From the NCBI GenBank assembly GCA_021829515.1, contig JAKBPM010000054.1, positions 1-5,173 on the forward strand: a DNA stretch of 5,173 nucleotides, in the 5' to 3' direction. The DNA is from Nitrospirota bacterium (GTDB taxonomy: Bacteria > Nitrospirota_A > Leptospirillia > Leptospirillales > Leptospirillaceae). The notes beneath the pieces were generated by a model, which saw nothing but the letters and a program-made list of their open reading frames with translations, made no database searches and was not told where the DNA came from. This document shows, one piece after another, positions 4,910 to 5,173 of the stretch. A program made the position numbers and the translations under genes. Position 1 is the first letter of the stretch. Every line of letters starts with the position of its first letter.

Positions 4910-4923
4910 CGAATCATGATTCG
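4910..4923. repeat. 14-bp perfect palindrome
   Basis: CGAATCATGATTCG reads the same on both strands. It lies between the toxin-antitoxin promoter and the insertion-sequence end, in the short gap 4891-4959. That gap otherwise shows only a pyrimidine-rich run (about 4926-4957, repeated CTCCCT units) and no gene. A regulator half-site pair or an insertion target are both possible. Confidence 0.4.
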
Positions 4924-4959
4924 ATTTGTTTTCTCTCCCTCTCCCTCCGTTCCTCTTGG

Positions 4960-5173
4960 TGTTAGCGGTCGGGTAAAACCAGCCACATAGGGTCGATTCA
5001 AAACCAGCCACTTTGAGAGGAGATGCTGTATACCCTCCCTGAAGGCCTGACCATGCCCCATAAATCGGGAGTGAACACCGGAAAACTTTTTCTGTACGAT
5101 TTTTTCCATGAAGATCTGCGGACAGACATTCGGGGAAGAGACGATCGGGAAGATCCGGGAGCTGATCGTCAGC
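4960..5173 (+). mobile_element. Left end of an insertion sequence (truncated by the window)
   Basis: The element seems to begin near TGTTAGCGGTCGGG at about 4960. Within 55 bases there are two near-identical units, GGTCG-(3 or 4 bases)-AAAACCAGCCAC (4967-4986 and 4991-5011). Repeated subterminal sites of this kind bind the transposase at the ends of several IS families (IS21-type ends are organised this way). A transposase reading frame starts 100 bases further in. The exact boundary cannot be fixed without the other end and a target duplication. Confidence 0.55.
5108..5173 (+). CDS. Transposase N-terminus, probably DUF4338-type (3' partial)
   Basis: The last 66 bases encode 22 residues from ATG 5108: MKICGQTFGEETIGKIRELI followed by VS. 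An initial M-(K/T)-I-C-G-x-x-F followed by an amphipathic helix is how DUF4338-containing transposase proteins (related to DruA of Druantia systems) commonly begin. It sits in phase with an IS end just upstream, which supports a transposase. The in-frame TGA at 5072-5074 excludes an earlier ATG start nearby. There is no good Shine-Dalgarno before it, which is odd but usual for weakly expressed transposases. A second open frame starts at ATG 5023 behind GAGGAG, but its residues match nothing I know. The visible part is too short for certainty. Confidence 0.5.
   Translation, partial: MKICGQTFGEETIGKIRELIVS

Noticed and set aside
1..5173. CRISPR array or retron-like element
   Set aside because: No regularly spaced repeats of suitable length and no reverse transcriptase motif in any frame.

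Overview
The window reads as an accessory, horizontally acquired region of a Gram-negative-type bacterial chromosome. The host cannot be named from sequence alone. Base composition is patchy: about 30% GC at 601-660 inside the defence genes against about 60% at 4201-4260 inside the integrase, both counted by hand. Restriction, abortive-infection-type, integrase, toxin-antitoxin and insertion-sequence genes sit side by side, as in a defence island built on integrative elements.

Left part (1-2956, all + strand). The window opens inside the last part of a large type ISP restriction-modification enzyme (ends 346). Its stop overlaps by four bases the start of a 321-aa protein with a Cys4 zinc ribbon, a winged-helix-like middle and a C-terminal nucleoside-deoxyribosyltransferase/TIR-like domain. 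This protein has no textbook name and is the most interesting gene here. A 268-base gap follows; it contains a decayed piece of an IS630-type transposase and a perfect -10 hexamer. Then comes a 459-aa ApeA-like HEPN protein (1577-2956), a known class of anti-phage ribonuclease.

Middle (2957-4347). A roughly 240-base AT-rich stretch leads to the 3' half of a tRNA-Glu(UUC) gene (3194-3241), lacking its 5' half, which is the usual scar of integration into a tRNA gene. Directly beyond it lies a tyrosine-recombinase integrase with all catalytic residues, but its N-terminal part is in another frame. Because the tRNA fragment points right, towards the integrase, the geometry fits a junction between two elements in tandem at the same tRNA: the defence genes in the left element, the integrase and what follows in the right one. 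The frame break is probably a small indel near 3495-3508. However, a textbook A_AAA_AAG slippery heptamer in the right frame, followed by a possible stem, could give some full-length product by -1 frameshifting.

Right part (4348-5173). A RelB/RelE-type toxin-antitoxin pair lies on the - strand, convergent with the integrase, behind a perfect 11-bp inverted-repeat operator. The window closes in the left end of an insertion sequence, with two subterminal repeats and the first 22 codons of a probable DUF4338-type transposase.

If functional, the restriction enzyme would cleave unmodified phage DNA, while the ApeA-like and deoxyribosyltransferase-like proteins could act as later effectors that stop the infected cell. 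The integrase and toxin-antitoxin pair would mobilise and stabilise the neighbouring element. These functional links are inferred from gene order and family knowledge.
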